Shown: one piece after another, positions 41,775 through 52,604 of the stretch
How the letters are laid out: each line of letters begins with the position of its first letter
Position numbering within the stretch: the first letter of the stretch is position 1
Assembly (NCBI RefSeq): GCF_028583425.1
Contig: NC_072798.1
Location: 12,030,501 to 12,094,500, forward strand
DNA from: Eublepharis macularius
Lineage: Eukaryota; Chordata; Lepidosauria; Squamata; Eublepharidae
DNA length: 64,000 nt
Direction: 5' to 3'
Translations under genes and position numbers: made by a program
The notes under the pieces: generated by a model
What the model saw: only the letters and a program-made list of their open reading frames with translations
Databases searched by the model: none
What the model was told of the DNA's origin: nothing

Positions 41775-42235
41775 ACTCCCAGAAAACAAGGAGACCAGAT
41801 TTTGGCCCATAAGAATACTTTTCAGGATTGAATGAGAGGTCCATCTAAACCAGCTTCCCATAGTGGCCATCTAGATGTCTGTGCCATGCATTCAGCACCT
41901 CCCAGGGTATACCACCATTCAGTGGTATACCACCTTTGAAAGCCATCATTACATTTCTGTGGCAATGAATTCCAGAAGTAAAGTTATATGCTGTGTAAGA
42001 AAGAACCACATTTTCGCCTGTCCTGAATCTACTGCCCATCAACTTTATGAGGTGTCCCCAAATTATAATATTATGAGAGGAGAAAAGTTTTATTTGCATA
42101 ATTTGATAAACGTCTTATTTTCATCTCTCCATATTTGTTTTTTTACCTAACCTGAAAAGTCCCAAAGCTTGTAGCCTTTCCATATAGGGAAGGAGCTCCA
42201 ATGGACTGACCATTTTCATTGCCATTTTCTACAGC
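41775..42235 (-). mobile_element. CR1-type LINE fragment, antisense
   Basis: The minus strand encodes a decayed version of the CR1 ORF2 end: GHLIKLMGSRFRTGENVV, then ending in a HRNVMMAFKG-like stretch. The 3' UTR follows to the left. It is parallel to 11661-12219 but older. Confidence 0.55.
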
Positions 42236-42335
42236 TTTTTCATTGCTACAACCCTTCCCTTCCCCCAAATTCTGCCATCTCCAGGCACTACCCCCAAATC
42301 TCCAGGAATTTCCCAAGCCAGAGTTGGCAACCCTA
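42236..42335. mobile_element. TTGCCAACCTCCAGG-type repeat, half copy
   Basis: CCCCCAAATCTCCAGGAATT and CAGAGTTGGCAACCCTA. Only the right half remains. Confidence 0.6.
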
Positions 42336-42649
42336 TGTATATGCAGAAAAGAGGTGGGTCTACTACAGGACTGGGGGGAGGGGGCAGAAGAGGAAGGAAG
42401 ACAGAGATGCCTTGACTTCAGCCCCTTCTGTAACAGGGACATAACTCCTCGCTTTCCCTGAAGTCAAGCCAGAAGGCATGGAATCGACTTATTGTATGTG
42501 GCTGTTTGCACCTCTCATTGGAGCGGCAATGAATCACTGGCAAAGCTCCATTCCTGCCTCCTTCTCTGTTGCTCCCAAGCATCTGTTTATCCACCATGGG
42601 ATAAAAAGAGCATCTAAAACTTGATTATTTTTGATACCCAGATAGCTGC

Positions 42650-42870
42650 TGTAGCACAGTGGTTAAGTGGTTTGGCTGCGAATCAGCACTCTGCGGGTTC
42701 AAATCCCACTACTGCCATGAGCTCAGTAGGTGGCCTTGGGTCAGCCACTCCTCTCAGCCCCAGCTCCCCAGCTGTATTGTGGGGACAATAATAACACTAA
42801 CTTATTCATCTCTCTGGATGAGGCACTAATTTGTCTAGAAGAGTGGTATATAAGTGCAGTTACTATTATA
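42650..42870 (+). mobile_element. tRNA-type SINE
   Basis: Head GCTGTAGCACAGTGGTTAAG and B-box GGTTCAAATCCCAC. The 3' end is GGTATATAAGTGCAGTTACT. Confidence 0.7.
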
Positions 42871-43440
42871 CAATATTCCCACTAGCGCCAAAGCAAAAAG
42901 AATAAAAAGGGAACTCCCCCCTGCCTGCTTTGAAACCAGTGATTCATCAATCCTGTGCTGGGCTTAATTTAAAAAAAAAGAGGAAAGAGGGGAAGGAGGA
43001 AGAATGGAAAGGAGGGGAGGGGGAGTGGCTGGCTAGATGAGAGTAGCCGATCACAGTGCAGTGGGCTGGCAGGGGGCAGGAGAGGAGGAACACCAAAAAT
43101 AGAATATAGAGTATGCACAGAGAAGCAGCCTATCACAAAGCAGATTTTTTGAAAAAGTCGTGGTATAAGTGCTCACAGGAAAGCTGGGGGAAAGCCGCAT
43201 AGTGGCTGGAGTGACTATTCATGGCGACAAATCTGGTGCAGGCGGTCACAAAAAAATGCTGGGGTATGGGAACTGAATCGGCAAAATAACCCCTGTAGAC
43301 TCAGCTTTCCACAGAACTGGAGGATCCAAAGGTTACTGCCTCTTCTCAAAAGTAAGAGCCCAAGATCCTGAGGCATAGGAGTATCTCTTGTTTTACTTAA
43401 ACGCAAATCAGCAGCAATATCTAAAAATGTTTAAGTAACA
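42871..43440. other. Intergenic DNA, purine-rich in part
   Basis: 42970-43090 is AG-rich. No gene or recognised repeat. Confidence 0.4.
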
Positions 43441-43600
43441 AGTTATAATAATAATAACAACATTCAATTTATGTACGACCCTTCGGGACAACTTAACACC
43501 CACTCAGAGCGGCTTACAAGGTGTGTCGTTATTATCCTCGCAACAATCGCCCTCTGGCAGATATTTAGATGGAAAGGTGGGGTATAAATGCTTTCAATAA
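43441..43600 (-). mobile_element. tRNA-type SINE 3' part, antisense
   Basis: AACTTAACACCCACTCAGAG and GGTGTGTCGTTATTATCC are the reverse of the SINE 3' body seen at 32480-32560. The head is missing. Confidence 0.55.
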
Positions 43601-44234
43601 GTGTGTAAATGCACTGTGACCGTTAAATAACTCCTAATTCGTGAGTATGGAGGACTATGGAGCCTTCTACGTTCTTGCAAAAATAATGGGCTGGAACCCC
43701 TTGAGAATCTCGGTTGTCTAAACGAGCTCTTTTGTAGGAGTTTCCTTCTCTTCCACTGGCCCTGAAAATCCTAAACCACCACTCTAGCTTGCAAAGACCC
43801 ATTGTGATGCATTTCACACCGGCTCAAATCAAAGAAATCCAACACTCTCCTGCTTAAGAAGGAAATAGTCTGCCAGAATCCGTGCTTCTCTCCCACCCAC
43901 CCTTAGTAACCACCTAAATAGAAAGCTCATAATAGCCAAACATAAAAATACAAAATCAATCCTGTTTATGGGAAGTGAAAAGCACCAACTACAGAGACGA
44001 ATTATCTTTAAGTACTTCCTGCGATACCTATCTGGAGAGAAATGAATGCCTAATCCTATCCATGCTCGGAGATGGGAGATGCGATGAATAGCACAGTTTG
44101 CAATTGAGATGACAAACAGTTGGACCAGGAGAGAATGTCAGAGAACACGGGCTTGTATAAATACTTAGCATTTTTATAGCGCTGTTGGCGTACAAAGCGT
44201 TGCACTAGGGTTGCCACCCTGAAATTCTACTGGA
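43601..44234. other. Intergenic DNA, nothing recognised
   Basis: No feature seen. Confidence 0.4.
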
Positions 44235-44548
44235 TTTACAATAAATAATAGTAACAACTGTGCTTATATACTGCTCTTTTAGACAGATTAGTGCCCCACT
44301 CAGAGTGGTGAACAAAGGCAGTGTTATTATTATCCCAACAATACAAATGGGGGGCTGGGGCTGAGAGGAGTGGCTTACCCAAGGCTACCTGCTGAACTCA
44401 TGGCAGTAGTGGGAATCGAACCAGTAGAGCACTGATTCGCAGCCCAACCACTTACCCAAGGCCACCTGCTGAGCTCATGGCAGTAGTGGGAATTGAACCA
44501 GCAGAGTGCTGATTCGCACCCCAACCACTTAATCACTATGATACAGCA
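44235..44548 (-). mobile_element. tRNA-type SINE, antisense, with internal tandem duplication
   Basis: The 3' body is at the left (ACTCAGAGTGGTGAACAAAG). The head region occurs twice: about 44380-44452 and 44456-44530 both carry CTGCTGA.CTCATGGCAGTAGTGGGAAT and GCACTGATTCGCA-type text. About 75 bases are duplicated in tandem. Confidence 0.65.
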
Positions 44549-44549
44549 T

Positions 44550-44705
44550 ACAATTTATCCAGGCTACAGAGATCAGTTCTTCTGGAGAAAATAGCCACTT
44601 CAGAGGGAGGACTCTGTGGCAACAAATCCCTGCTGAGCTTCCTCCCTTCCCCAAATTTCAACCCCCCAAATCCAGGAATTTTGCAATCTAGAGTTAGCAA
44701 TGCTA
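44550..44705. mobile_element. TTGCCAACCTCCAGG-type repeat, 5'-truncated copy
   Basis: GATCAGTTCTTCTGGAGAAA, CCCCCAAATCCAGGAATTTT and TAGAGTTAGCAATGCTA. It abuts the preceding SINE. Confidence 0.55.
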
Positions 44706-44792
44706 TGTCGCATCTATATTGACTAGGTGCAGACCTTATAGAGAGCTTTCCTGTAAGCAAGTATTGTTATCCCCATAGTATAATTGGGTCCT

Positions 44793-44997
44793 CATCTGGA
44801 TAGCCCAGCCTAGCTTGATCTCATCACAACTCAGAAGCTAAGCAGAGTCGGCCATGGTTAGTAATTGGAGGGGGAGACCTGCAAGAAAGACCAGGGTTGC
44901 TATGCACAGGCAGGCAAGGACAAACCCCCTCTGTTACTCTCTGCCCTTGAAACCCTCAGTTGGCTACAACTTCACGGCTCTTTCCACCACCACTATA
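44793..44997 (+). mobile_element. 5S-rRNA-derived SINE
   Basis: CTCAGAAGCTAAGCAGAGTC and GTAATTGGAGGGGGAGACC in the 5S core. Body AAAGACCAGGGTTGCTATGC, ending with a CCACCACCAC run. Confidence 0.75.
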
Positions 44998-45094
44998 GAA
45001 GGTAAGACTTTAAGGGTTTCTTCAACTATTATGGAGTACACAAGTTTGGCCCAGGATTTCCATCCTGCAACGGTGGACCATTAGACTCAGGACC

Positions 45095-46425
45095 CAAATC
45101 AGGGATCCAGATCTGACCTCTTTACTCCATAATCATATCCACAATTTTTAACCCATTTAATTATATGTTCTTTTACTTGCTCTTTTTCTGTCTCAAACCT
45201 CAACAAAAGTTTGTACATTTCATCATTTGTACAGAGGGCAATTTGAAATTCAGTTTTAGATTGCTCAAAGTCATAATTTCTCTTGTCTAACTTAAATCTC
45301 TCCGAGATTTGCATATAAGAAAACCATTGGCAAGCATGCCCTTCTGCTACTAAATCCTCTCTTGATTTAATTTTAACTTGACCTTGATAGAATTCCACCA
45401 AATCATGGTAAGTTAGCCATTTAGTTGGACTCACCATTTCCCTTCTAAAATGAGCTTCTTGCAATGATAGCCAGAGAGGTATCTTCGAACGAAACCCAAG
45501 TTTGTATTTATTCCGTACTCTCAAGATGGCACACCTTACATAATGATTATTAAACTCTGCATTGACCTTGATCTTGTTGTATCATAAATATCCATGCCAC
45601 CCAAATCTTAAGTCATGCCCTTCGAGGTCCAGTAGTCTTCTATTTTTTTAACAAAATCCATTCCTTCGTCCAAGCCAGACAGTTAGCTGCAAAATATAAT
45701 CTCAGATCTCCTTTTTCCTTTGCATCCTGTAGAACCTTAAATTTAACAATTGGTTTTTTGCCTTGCCATATAAATCTCAATATATCCTTCTGCCATTGCT
45801 TAAATGATGCCTCAGTTGTCAATACTGGAATTGTCTGAAATAGGAATAACATTCTAGGTAAAACATACATTTTAATTGTAGCTATTCTTCCCAACAATGA
45901 TAGTTGAATTTAACCTATCTTAACGTATCCCTTTTAATTTCATTCCAGATCTTAATATAATTATTTTGGAATAACATACAATTCATATTTGACAAAGTGA
46001 TACCCAAGTATTTTACCTTCTTCTCAATTTTAAACTCTGTTTTGCTCTCTAATTTCATTGGGTCTTGTATTTTCAGATTTTTAGTTAGCACTTTGGTCTT
46101 CTGCTTATTTACCTTAAAACCGGCCACTGCACAAAGCCTTCCAATTTTGACATTAAGGTTTCAATTCCCTTTAGGAGATCCTCCAAAACCAGCACCAAAT
46201 CATCTGCACAGGCTCTTAGCTTGTAAGTCTCCCGTTTCATCTTTAAACTTCCAATTCTCTCGTCTTGTCTTATGTCCCTTTTCAGGACTTCCAGCACCAG
46301 TATAAATAACAAGGGTGACAGTGGGCAACCTTGTCTCTTACCTCTTTGTATTCCACATGGAGTCCCAAGCCATTTAAAGGCTGAGGAACTCTGTTTCAGA
46401 AAAGCCTTCATGACCCAGAACTCAC
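45095..46425 (-). mobile_element. L1-clade LINE ORF2 fragment, decayed
   Basis: On the minus strand the segments come in the expected order but in different frames. First is reverse transcriptase with GIQRGKRQGCPLSPLLFILV and an ACADD catalytic box (46109-46411). Then FKVNKQKTKVLTKNLKIQ with KVKYLGITLS (45915-46127). Next MYVLPRMLFLFQTIPVL with FKVLQDAKEKG (45640-45897). Last is LWLSLQEAHFRREMV with a later C-terminal part (45099-45524). At least three frame breaks; the usual Y of the catalytic box is C. This is an older and different L1 from the one at 34.6-36.35 kb. Confidence 0.8.
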
Positions 46426-46639
46426 TTCATTAGATGCAGCTCGTGAAGTAAATTCTGGCTCGGAAGAGCTTAGACTGGAATTTATGTTGCTACGGGGCTC
46501 TTCTTTAACTTACTTTCCCTAAGGCTACATAGTGAGTCCGTGGCAGACACAAAATTCAAACTAGCGACTGTCACTTCTCATCCTCTTAGCCACACACCAA
46601 CCGTCAAATCCTGGATGGAAGTGAAATTCAGTGTTTAGT

Positions 46640-46872
46640 TCTCATGGCCCCTTCTATGCTCAAGGTAAGGCTGACTGCCACCTTGGAGCCAGGTACCAAT
46701 TTTCCCCAGGCCAGTTGGGGTAGGGATCCTGACCGTGTTTTGCCATCTTCTGGGCATGAAGTAAGGGTCACTGGGTGTGTGCGGGGGGAGGTATTTGTGA
46801 ATTTTCTGCATTGTGCAGGGGGTTGGACTAGATGACCCTAGGGATCCCTTCCAACCCTATGATTCTATGAAT
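46640..46872 (+). mobile_element. CR1 3' UTR and terminus
   Basis: TTTGCCATCTTCTGGGCATG, GGGTTGGACTAGATGACCCT and CCTATGATTCTATGA. A canonical CR1 end. Confidence 0.85.
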
Positions 46873-46910
46873 AGGTTTGTGCTGACTGATCCCTCTTGGT
46901 ACTTGTTAAC

Positions 46911-47060
46911 AGGGTTGCCAGCTGCAGGTTGGGAAATTCCTGGAGATTTGGGAGGGGTTTGGAGAGGGGAGGGGCTTCAGCAGGATATAATACTGTAGAG
47001 TCCACCCTCCGAAACAGCCATTTTCTCCAAGGGAACTGATCACTGTCACCTGCAGTAGAA
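46911..47060. mobile_element. TTGCCAACCTCCAGG-type repeat, truncated copy
   Basis: AGGGTTGCCAGCTGCAGGTT, GAAATTCCTGGAGATTTGGG and CAGCCATTTTCTCCAAGGGA. It stops at the following palindromic repeat. Confidence 0.65.
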
Positions 47061-47062
47061 CA

Positions 47063-47205
47063 GCAGGATTTGAGTCCAGTGGCAACTCAGAGACCAACAA
47101 GATTTATAGGGTATAAGTTTTTGAGAGTCAAAGCTCCCTTTGGTATCTACAGAAAATCTGGTCGGTCTCTAAGGTGCCACTGGACTCAAATCCTGCAGTA
47201 GAACT
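47063..47205. mobile_element. AGTAGCACCTT-type palindromic repeat, short form
   Basis: Left GCAGGATTTGAGTCCAGTGG and right CCACTGGACTCAAATCCTGC are perfect inverted repeats. The inner arms GACCAACAAGATT and AATCTGGTCGGTC are partly complementary. Confidence 0.7.
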
Positions 47206-47314
47206 GATGTAACACATTTGTCACTTTTCAGCTTCTCAAAGCATGAAATCAAACTAGCGCAGCCTGTGGCCATGGATTCCGATGTATGGAACCAAATATG
47301 GCTGTTTAAGAATG

Positions 47315-47920
47315 ACAAATGACAGAGATCAGTTGCCCTGAAGAAAACAGCTGCTTTGGAGGAAGTATTCTGTGGCTTCACCCCCCATGGAGGTCCCATC
47401 TGTCCCCAACTCCTGCCCCTCCATCCCCAAATCTCCAAGAATTTTATTTATTTATTTCGAACTTGTATTCCGCCCTCCCCGCGAGCGGGCTCAGGGCGGA
47501 TAACAACATATTAAAAATACAATTAAAAATTCATGTTCATTAATAACAACACATTTATAATAGGATGGTGGGCAGCCTTCACAGGGAGGGTTAAGATTTA
47601 TACACTCCTTTTTTCCAGGCCAGTGGAGGCCCATCCTCAGCCATATGCCTAGCAGAACAACTCTATCTTGCAGGCCCGGCGAAAAGATAGTAGGTCCTGC
47701 TGGGCCCTGATTTCAGCAGACAGAGCATTCCACCAGGTGGGAGCCAAGACCGAAAAGGCCCCGGCTCTAGTCGAGGCTAGGCGGGCCTCCTTGGGGCCAG
47801 GGACCACCAACAGCTGTTTGTCCCCTGATCGGAGTGTCCTCTGGGGAATATATGGGGACAGACGATCCCGTAGATATGCTGGTCCCAGTCCGATTTACCC
47901 ATCAGGAGTTGGCAACCCTA
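47315..47920. mobile_element. TTGCCAACCTCCAGG-type repeat split by a LINE
   Basis: The left part 47315-47445 ends at CCCCAAATCTCCAAGAATTT. The right part 47901-47920 is AGGAGTTGGCAACCCTA, the expected continuation. A LINE 3' region lies between them. ATTT occurs at both junctions and may be the target duplication. Confidence 0.55.
47446..47892 (-). mobile_element. CR1/L2-like LINE 3' region, antisense
   Basis: At the left, TTATTTATTTCGAACTTGTA followed by TTCCGCCCTCCCCGCGAGCG is the 3' end in antisense. Further right, TTCCACCAGGTGGGAGCCAA and GGCCTCCTTGGGGCCAGGGA belong to the ORF2 end. Better preserved than 17020-17420. Confidence 0.55.
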
Positions 47921-47999
47921 AACTGGAAGGCGTTTGTGCAAACAAAAGGCTGGATTTTTATGTAGCCACAAACAGTAGAATGGGGGCCACGCGTCTTGC

Positions 48000-48890
48000 T
48001 AGCATCACACACACACACAAGTCTGCATTGAGAATCTGATTCAACAAATCCATTGTCCTTGGATATGAGATTGCAGCAAGTATAACAATTGTCTGTTTCC
48101 AGATGTAACTATCAATGAAAAAACTTACCTCGCCACAAAGGTCTAAACGTAGCCCCTCTCTTTCTTTCAGCTCTGTGATTTTTTTTTTTTAAAAAAGAAT
48201 TAAGCAATAAATAAAATCATTCTAAAAAGAGCTCGAAAGTACGTGGCATTCGCTTGAGAGTTGGGGATGGAGAAGATGCCGTTCTCCAGCCTGTCTTTGT
48301 TTGAATCTTTGTCCTTGATTCCAATGCCTCTTTATCACCAAGGACCTCTGAACCAAAAACAGTATAGAACTTTTCAGAGCTGCGAGTTTCTTGAAATCCA
48401 TTGGAATTAATGTGATTCATTTCTCCTTGTGCGACAATCAGCATTGTACTGATACTTCAAATGCGAGTCCTACTTAACTCATTCTGGACGGCTTCAGATG
48501 TCAGGGCCGTGAGAGTCGGCTAAACCTCCTGAAGAATTTACAATGCTATTGCAAACCGTTCTTTTTTTCCCCCTCCCTTCTCTCTCTTTCAAACCATGCC
48601 TTTTAAAAAGAGAGAGGAATACAGATCTCGTTTCTGCCTCAAAGAGAATTGTACAGTTTTGTACGCTGTAGGTAATTTAGCTTGTTTGCTGTAAGCAGGA
48701 AAATGCTGAAGGCAGAACAAGAGTGGGTGGGATCGTGCGTGCATTCGGTGGGAACCTGTTTGATTGGATAGCACCAATTTCAAAGCAACACAATTAGTTG
48801 CTTATTTGCTTTTGGATTTAACTTAGCGGGATGGTGCTTTTGAGCCTTCCTCATGTTGAATCCATATGGTCCTTTCGTATATGCCCAGGG
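48000..48890. promoter_or_regulatory. Candidate conserved non-coding element 3
   Basis: Apart from poly-T/A near 48180-48200, the stretch has no recognisable repeat and has high sequence complexity. CAACACAATTAGTTGC near 48785 and the surrounding text look constrained. The frame at 48217-48444 (minus) shows no domain. Inference only. Confidence 0.3.
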
Positions 48891-48892
48891 TA

Positions 48893-49146
48893 ATAACAAT
48901 AACATTTAACTTATATACCACCCTTCAGGACAACTTAACACCCACTCAGAGCAATTTACAAAGTGTGATATTATTATCCCCACGACAATCACCCTGTGAG
49001 GTGGGTGGGGCTGAGAGATCTTCAAGAAGCTGTGACTGACCCAAGGTGACCCAGCTAGCTTTAAGTGGAAAAGTTGGGGATCAAACTCAGCTCTCCAGAT
49101 TAGAGTCCCGCCACTCTTAACTACTACACCAAACTGGCTATCACAC
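48893..49146 (-). mobile_element. tRNA-type SINE, antisense, full length
   Basis: 3' body at left (AACTTAACACCCACTCAGAG, GTGATATTATTATCCCCACG) and head at right (CTTAACTACTACACCAAACT). The B-box reads GGGGATCAAACTC in reverse. Confidence 0.75.
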
Positions 49147-49149
49147 CAA

Positions 49150-49305
49150 ACTTGGAGTCAGGAAGGAATTTTCCTCTAGGCCAGAATGGCCAGGGATCTT
49201 GGAGCTTTTTTTTGCCTTCCTCTGGGCATAAAGCAGGATTCATTGGGGGAGTAGCTGTGAATTTCTTGCAGTGTGCACGGGGTTAGATGACCCTTGGGGT
49301 TCTTT
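49150..49305 (+). mobile_element. CR1 3' fragment
   Basis: GTCAGGAAGGAATTTTCCTC, CTTCCTCTGGGCATAAAGCA and GGGGTTAGATGACCCTTGGG: CR1 3' UTR lacking its octamer tail. Confidence 0.7.
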
Positions 49306-49311
49306 TGTGAG

Positions 49312-49530
49312 TTGAGCCAGCGTGGTGGAGTATGATTAGAGTGCCAAACTACTATTCGGGAGACCTGGGTTTAAAATTATCATTCTGCCATGGAAACATG
49401 TTGGGTGACCTTGGGCCAGTCACACACACACACAGCTTTATTTACTTCACAGGTTGTTATAAAACGGAGAAGAGGAGAATGATGTAAGCTGCTTAGAGGC
49501 CCATTGGCAAGGAAGAAAGGAGATAAATGA
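49312..49530 (+). mobile_element. tRNA-type SINE, full length
   Basis: Head GAGCCAGCGTGGTGGAGTAT. A diverged B-box (CCTGGGTTTAAAATTATC), body GACCTTGGGCCAGTCACACA, end GGAGATAAATGAAATT. It follows the CR1 fragment directly. Confidence 0.75.
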
Positions 49531-49624
49531 AATTAATTTCTTGGGGACTGGTCCATTCTAAGGAACTTTTTATTGAAGGAAGTCTTTGTTTGTTCTATAA
49601 AAGGGACCAATGTTGGTGGATTCT

Positions 49625-50250
49625 AGTGGCCAAAAGTAGTGGCCAAAAGTAGAAGGGCAACTAAAATGATTAAAGGGTTGGAACACTTTCCCTATGAGGA
49701 AAGATTGAGGCGCTTGGGGCTCTTTAGCCTGGAGAAAAGACGACTGAGGGGAGACATGATAGAGGTTTACAAGATAATGCACGGGTTAGAGAAGGTAGAG
49801 AAAGATGTGTTTTTCTCCCTTTCTCACAATACAAGAACTCGTGGGCACTCTATGAAATTATTGAGCAGTCGGGTTAGAACAGATAGAAGAAAATACTACT
49901 TTACACAAAGGGTGATAAACACATGGAATTCGTTGCCACAGGAGGTGGTGGCAGCTACAAGCATTGCCTGCTTCAAGAGGGGACTGGACAAATATATGGA
50001 GCAGAGGTCCATCAGTGGCTATTAGCCACAGGAGATAGATGGTATTCTCTTTGTGGGGAGGTGGTGCTCTGTTGTCTTGGTGCTGGAAGGAAGGCAGTGG
50101 GAGGGCTTCTGGTGTCCTGGCCTCACTGACAGTCCTTTAGATGGCACTGGATTTCTAGCCACTGTGTGTGACAGAATGTTGGACTGGATGGGCCACTGGC
50201 CTGATCCAACATGGCTTTGCTTATGTTCTTATGTTCTTATGTTCTTAGTA
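49625..50250 (+). mobile_element. CR1-type LINE, intact 3' end
   Basis: The open frame 49639-50025 (128 codons) is the C-terminus of ORF2: RRATKMIKGLEHFPYEERLR, then RTDRRKYYFTQRVINTWNSL, ending at SISGY. A 3' UTR of about 220 bases follows, with GTTGGACTGGATGGGCCACT. Three TATGTTCT octamers stand at the end (50221-50248). Fewer lesions than the copy at 10.3-12.9 kb, so probably younger. Confidence 0.85.
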
Positions 50251-50254
50251 TCAG

Positions 50255-50570
50255 TAGAAAAGAGCAAGAGTCCAGTAGCACCTATAAGACTAACAAAATT
50301 AGAGGTAGGGTACGATCTTTTGTGAGTTACAGCTCACTTATTCAGATATAGCTAGAATGTTACAAGAGTCCAGTAGCGCCTATAAGACTAACAAAATTTG
50401 AGATAAGGTATGAGCTTTTGTGAGTCAGAGCTCACTTCTTCAGATACAGCTAGAATGTGAGTGAGCTGTGACTCCCGAAAACTCATACCCTACCTCTAAT
50501 TTTGTTAGTCTTATAGGTGCTACTGGACTCTTGCTCTTTACTGCTACAGACAGAGTAACACAGCTACCCA
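50255..50570. mobile_element. AGTAGCACCTT-type foldback repeat
   Basis: Left arm AGAGTCCAGTAGCACCTATA, with a second similar arm near 50365, and right arm TATAGGTGCTACTGGACTCT. The hairpin part has GAGTTACAGCTCACTTATTC and its later complement. So the arm is present twice in direct and once in inverse orientation. Confidence 0.75.
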
Positions 50571-50719
50571 TCTTGATCTATCTTCACGAAAGGTTCTATC
50601 AGGTTGGGCGGCCAAATCTCAGTCCCTCCTTCAGTTTCTCTCAATTCAACATTCAGCATCTCAAGATTTCCAGTCACACACACACAGCTTTATTAGGCCG
50701 CTGCTTGTAAGTTTAGGGC

Positions 50720-51480
50720 CTAATGTTTCTTTCTATCTGCAGGTTGGTGGGTTGGGCAAAACGAAGCCGCTTAATCTTTCCATTCTTTTGAACATTTTAA
50801 AACCATAATGCTTTTCAAGCTTGTTCGAGGCCTGAAAAGCATCCTGCTCTCCTAATCTCCGGGTCAAGCTAACCTTGCTAAAATAAATAAATAAAACCAG
50901 ACACCACCCCCTTTGACAAGCTTGAAATAAAATGGGCTAAAATGGGGAGGGATAATAATGCATAACTACCTTACGGAGGCGTAGCCAGGGGATTTAACGT
51001 TGGTAAAGTGCATTTTTGTCGGTGAATAGAAGCAATTAGGAACCCAGGAAAGCTACTTGGCGGTTAATGCAGCCATTTAAAGCAGCACAGCCAGCCACTG
51101 CAGATCAGCCTCGGAGACAGGCCTCCATTCAGCCTCCCCCTCTGAGGGATCAACCCCGGCCTAACAAAGGCCCCACATTGCTCCACGGTCTACCTGGCCT
51201 CCTCCCGCGTTCATAACACCAAGCAAATGGGGGTAGCCATTTGCGGAACCACCCAGCCGGTTGCCATAAACACAACACAAAAGATTTTGAATACTGAAAT
51301 CAAACACCAGGCTTAATCTCCCAGAAACTGAAGGAGACTTTTATGCAAAAAGCGGGCCGGTTCAAAAACGGCTCAGTGCTCAAGTCGTTCTTTGCACACG
51401 GCTAATTACCTGCCACTCCATTGACAGTTAGTCTTCGGCCTCCATTATTCCAACCTGGAGCTAATTAGAGGTACAGAAAG
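50720..51480. promoter_or_regulatory. Candidate conserved non-coding element 4
   Basis: Repeat-free and complex. Motifs include AGCAATTAGGAACCC near 51030, GGCTAATTACCTGCC near 51402 and GAGCTAATTAGAGG near 51460. No coding frame. Of the four candidates this is the one nearest to USP6NL. Confidence 0.4.
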
Positions 51481-52604
51481 CTGAGTTTCTCCCTCTCCTT
51501 TTTTTGGAGGGTGGGGGCAAAACCCTCTCCTACTAGGCCCATTAGCCCAAGTGAAAGGGAAATTATGACACTCCGTCTTTAGACCCCTCCCCCCTCTCAA
51601 ACATGAACCAGAACGTGATTTGTTTATAAAGAGGTGGTAGGCGAGGGAATCAAACCTTTGGAGAACTCTTATCGGAGAATAATTGCTACTGGGGAACAAA
51701 GGGCATTCAAGAGCCCAAAGACCTCAGCAAGCAACCACTTGGGCATGGAAAGTGGAAACACCCTACAGCCAATGCTGATTACAGAACAACAAAGGGTGCC
51801 AAACTCTAAAGTATGAGGTGTTGATCATGTTCCCAGACGAAGCATTTTTCTGGTGCGCAGAGGTATGACTTTTGCAAAACTTTTCATTTCAAAAGCACTC
51901 CAGATATTGTACACACGTCAAATCAGACCACGTTGGCTCTTCAAGGTACCCATTACTGAGAAGGACAGCATCTACTTACATGTCTGCACTGTTTAGTACC
52001 CCTCCTCCCCTTTTTTCTCCTGCTGGGAGCAGACAAAGGACAGAATTTTTAAAAAACAAGCGTTTCAGCAATTCAAGAAAGTGGGAATTCAAGGAATTGG
52101 GAAGCAATGAAAAGTATCTAGGCTTTGGCATTGCACTATGGACTTATTTTTAAATCTGTCAATGTCTGGGGTTGGGGCGGGGGGAAATACCCAGGGCAAA
52201 GTGGAACTCCTCCTTCGCTAAAGTTAGTAGGTTACAGCCAAACCTACAGTAGAGAATGTAACTGACACATCTGGGGAAATCCCACTATAGTTATTAATAA
52301 CGAGAGATGGTAAACCTGACCGGTAGCATTCCAGAGGGCAGTTGGGGGAAGCGTACTGTTGTGGGGAGGTGAGAGATTCTCAGTAAGTTTTAAATAGATT
52401 CAACATTATATTTGCAAATAAGGTATTTTAAGAAGATGTCTTAGGATTCCTTTTCGAATACCTCTGTAATGTTCAAAAGAGCATCAATACTGGTCTCAAG
52501 TTGGAAAAGAGGACAATTCCTCTACCGAGGCTTTTGAATGGTGAGGAAACCACCATATGTCAATCATCAATACCCACTCTGTATGGGTCTAATTTGGATT
52601 GTGT
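51481..52604. other. Intergenic DNA, nothing recognised
   Basis: Short frames on both strands, no domain and no clear repeat. Confidence 0.45.
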
